Assembly: GCA_028277725.1 (NCBI GenBank)
Contig: JANQFX010000072.1
Location: 1 to 64,000, forward strand
Direction: 5' to 3'
From: Thiohalocapsa sp.
GTDB taxonomy: Bacteria > Pseudomonadota > Gammaproteobacteria > Chromatiales > Chromatiaceae
Length of the DNA stretch: 64,000 bases
Position 1 is the first letter of the stretch. Each line of letters begins with the position of its first letter. This document shows, in pieces, positions 63,152 to 64,000 of this stretch. A program made the translations under genes and the position numbers. The notes beneath the pieces are model-generated. The model worked only from the letters and a program-made list of their open reading frames with translations. It made no database searches and was not told the origin of the DNA.

Positions 63152-63565
63152 TCAACTGCTCCGCATAGAGTCACAGCAACCGATCCAGCGGACTGCGCAC
63201 GCCCTGCCCCGCCTTCGGCCGTCGGCGCGCCAGCGCAGCCGGCAGATAGACCTCGCCGAGGCCCGCCAGTGCGCCCAATCCACCTGCCCCACCCAGGCGG
63301 CGCGCGCGGTCCAGCCCAAATTCCGTATCGCATCGACGCTCTATTCGAACTGCCAGGCCCCGAGCGAGGTATCCCGCCCTGTCTCGGCAAGATAAGCGGA
63401 CACATCCTGTGCGGACAGCTCCCCCAAGCGCCTCGGCTGAATCTGCGCCAGAAACTGTTCCGCGCGCCGCACGTACCACCGCCGCCTGTCCGGACGAACG
63501 CGCTGTTCCTTCAGCTGGGTCCAGAATCGGGCGATCTGCTCTTCAGCGGGTTGACATTGCAGAGA
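63152..63565 (-). pseudogene. Decayed tyrosine recombinase (N-terminal, integron-integrase-like)
   Basis: Read on the minus strand, 63565 to 63344 gives 'EEQIARFWTQLKEQRVRPDR', 'WYVRRAEQFLAQIQPRRLGE' and 'YLAETGRDTSLGAWQFE', then an amber codon at 63341-63343. The same frame continues 'SVDAIRNLGWTARAAW' and 'VDWAHWRASARS' to a stop at 63152. This is the core-binding half of the long tyrosine recombinases that are often annotated as integron integrases, where the amber position is normally Gln. No start codon remains (a stop lies at 63566-63568) and the catalytic domain is absent. Confidence 0.6.
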
Positions 63566-63789
63566 CTAGGGGAATATCTTAGGTCATCGAACACGCTGCA
63601 TGGGACTGATGACGGATGCGGAATCGGGACGAAAGCCGTTGCGATTAAGCAACAGTCGAGCAGATGGACGGATTCCGTCTCGCTTGCTGCTTTCCCATTC
63701 CGCAATACCGAGTATTTCTGATTCCGTCCATTACACGTTAGGTGCCGAACCAGCACGTTGCCACATCTCTTCCGAGAACGAGTCCGACA

Positions 63790-64000
63790 ATGATATTGTC
63801 AAACGAGCAACAGGTTGATTATCTCGCCAACGTTATCGGTCTAGCGCGTACTGACGGCAACGTCACGCCACTGGAAACGGAAGCTCTTGAACTTGTTCGG
63901 AAAGCGATCGGCGCGCGCAAGACAGAGTTGAACGCGGCGTATAGAAAGGCCGAAGCCGACGGGTTCGTCCCCCAAGTCGTCGGATCTTGGTCCGACCAAA
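63790..64000 (+). CDS. TerB-like protein, truncated by the window edge
   Basis: The first 70 residues of an open frame starting at ATG 63790 and running off the window. 'VDYLANVIGLARTDGNVTPLE' resembles the start of TerB/DjlA-N-type helical domains, in which acidic and polar residues after 'ARTDG' bind metal. A Lys-rich second helix follows. The region is less GC-rich than the genes before it. The identification rests on one motif; the rest of the gene must be seen. Confidence 0.55.
   Translation, partial: MILSNEQQVDYLANVIGLARTDGNVTPLETEALELVRKAIGARKTELNAAYRKAEADGFVPQVVGSWSDQ

Noticed and set aside
63730..63745. An attC site before the TerB-like gene.
   Set aside because: Only one core-like string (CGTTAGGT) is present; the matching inverse core and stem were not found in the preceding 200 bp, so no feature was annotated.

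Overview
The window reads as the chromosome of a GC-rich gammaproteobacterium, most likely a purple sulfur bacterium (Chromatiales). The pointers are a BciB-type 8-vinyl reductase of (bacterio)chlorophyll synthesis, EpmB, quinolinate synthase NadA with an NrtR-like regulator, a NagZ/Mak pair, a PEP-CTERM-type surface protein and an Rpn-family nuclease. The taxonomic call is inference; no rRNA or tRNA gene was recognised.

The left half (about 0.2-31.4 kb) is dominated by exopolysaccharide genes forming two complete sets. Set 1 (187-11630, all minus) has an O-antigen-polymerase/ligase-like membrane protein, three glycosyltransferases, a Wzz/AAA chain-length protein, a Wza-type export lipoprotein, an unknown secreted protein and a flippase. 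A large hybrid sensor kinase (11834-15496) and a periplasmic amino-acid-type binding protein (15727-16653) follow. Set 2 (17186-31418) is a patchwork: acyltransferase, a decayed transposase remnant, a Wzy-like polymerase with weaker GC bias, a KpsC/KpsS-like transferase, a second flippase, a methyltransferase and another polymerase/ligase. These are followed by a plus-strand operon of Wza lipoprotein, BY-type tyrosine kinase, J-domain membrane protein and TPR protein. A decayed CpsB-type phosphatase lies at the divergent junction.

The middle (31.5-42.2 kb) holds a divergent pair, a Pat-like acyl-CoA synthetase/GNAT acetyltransferase and a histone-deacetylase-family enzyme, which could write and erase acyl-lysine marks. 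Then come bciB overlapping batD, a short LOV photoreceptor, a SRPBCC protein, and an MFS transporter overlapping epmB.

The stretch 42.2-45.7 kb is accessory and repeat-rich. It has inverted repeats, a broken Avd-like four-helix-bundle gene, a DUF1566 PEP-CTERM protein, a 7-bp tandem repeat and an Rpn nuclease.

The right part (45.7-62.9 kb) carries housekeeping and envelope genes: 5'-nucleotidase, a membrane coiled-coil protein, an orphan ParA, a Gly/Tyr/Arg-rich secreted protein, an RND efflux pair whose permease ends in a lysine-rich tail, a dynamin-like GTPase, a Mak-like ROK kinase, NagZ, nrtR-nadA, a frameshifted DUF3541 gene and a TauD-like dioxygenase. The last kilobase holds a decayed tyrosine recombinase and the start of a TerB-like gene cut by the window edge.
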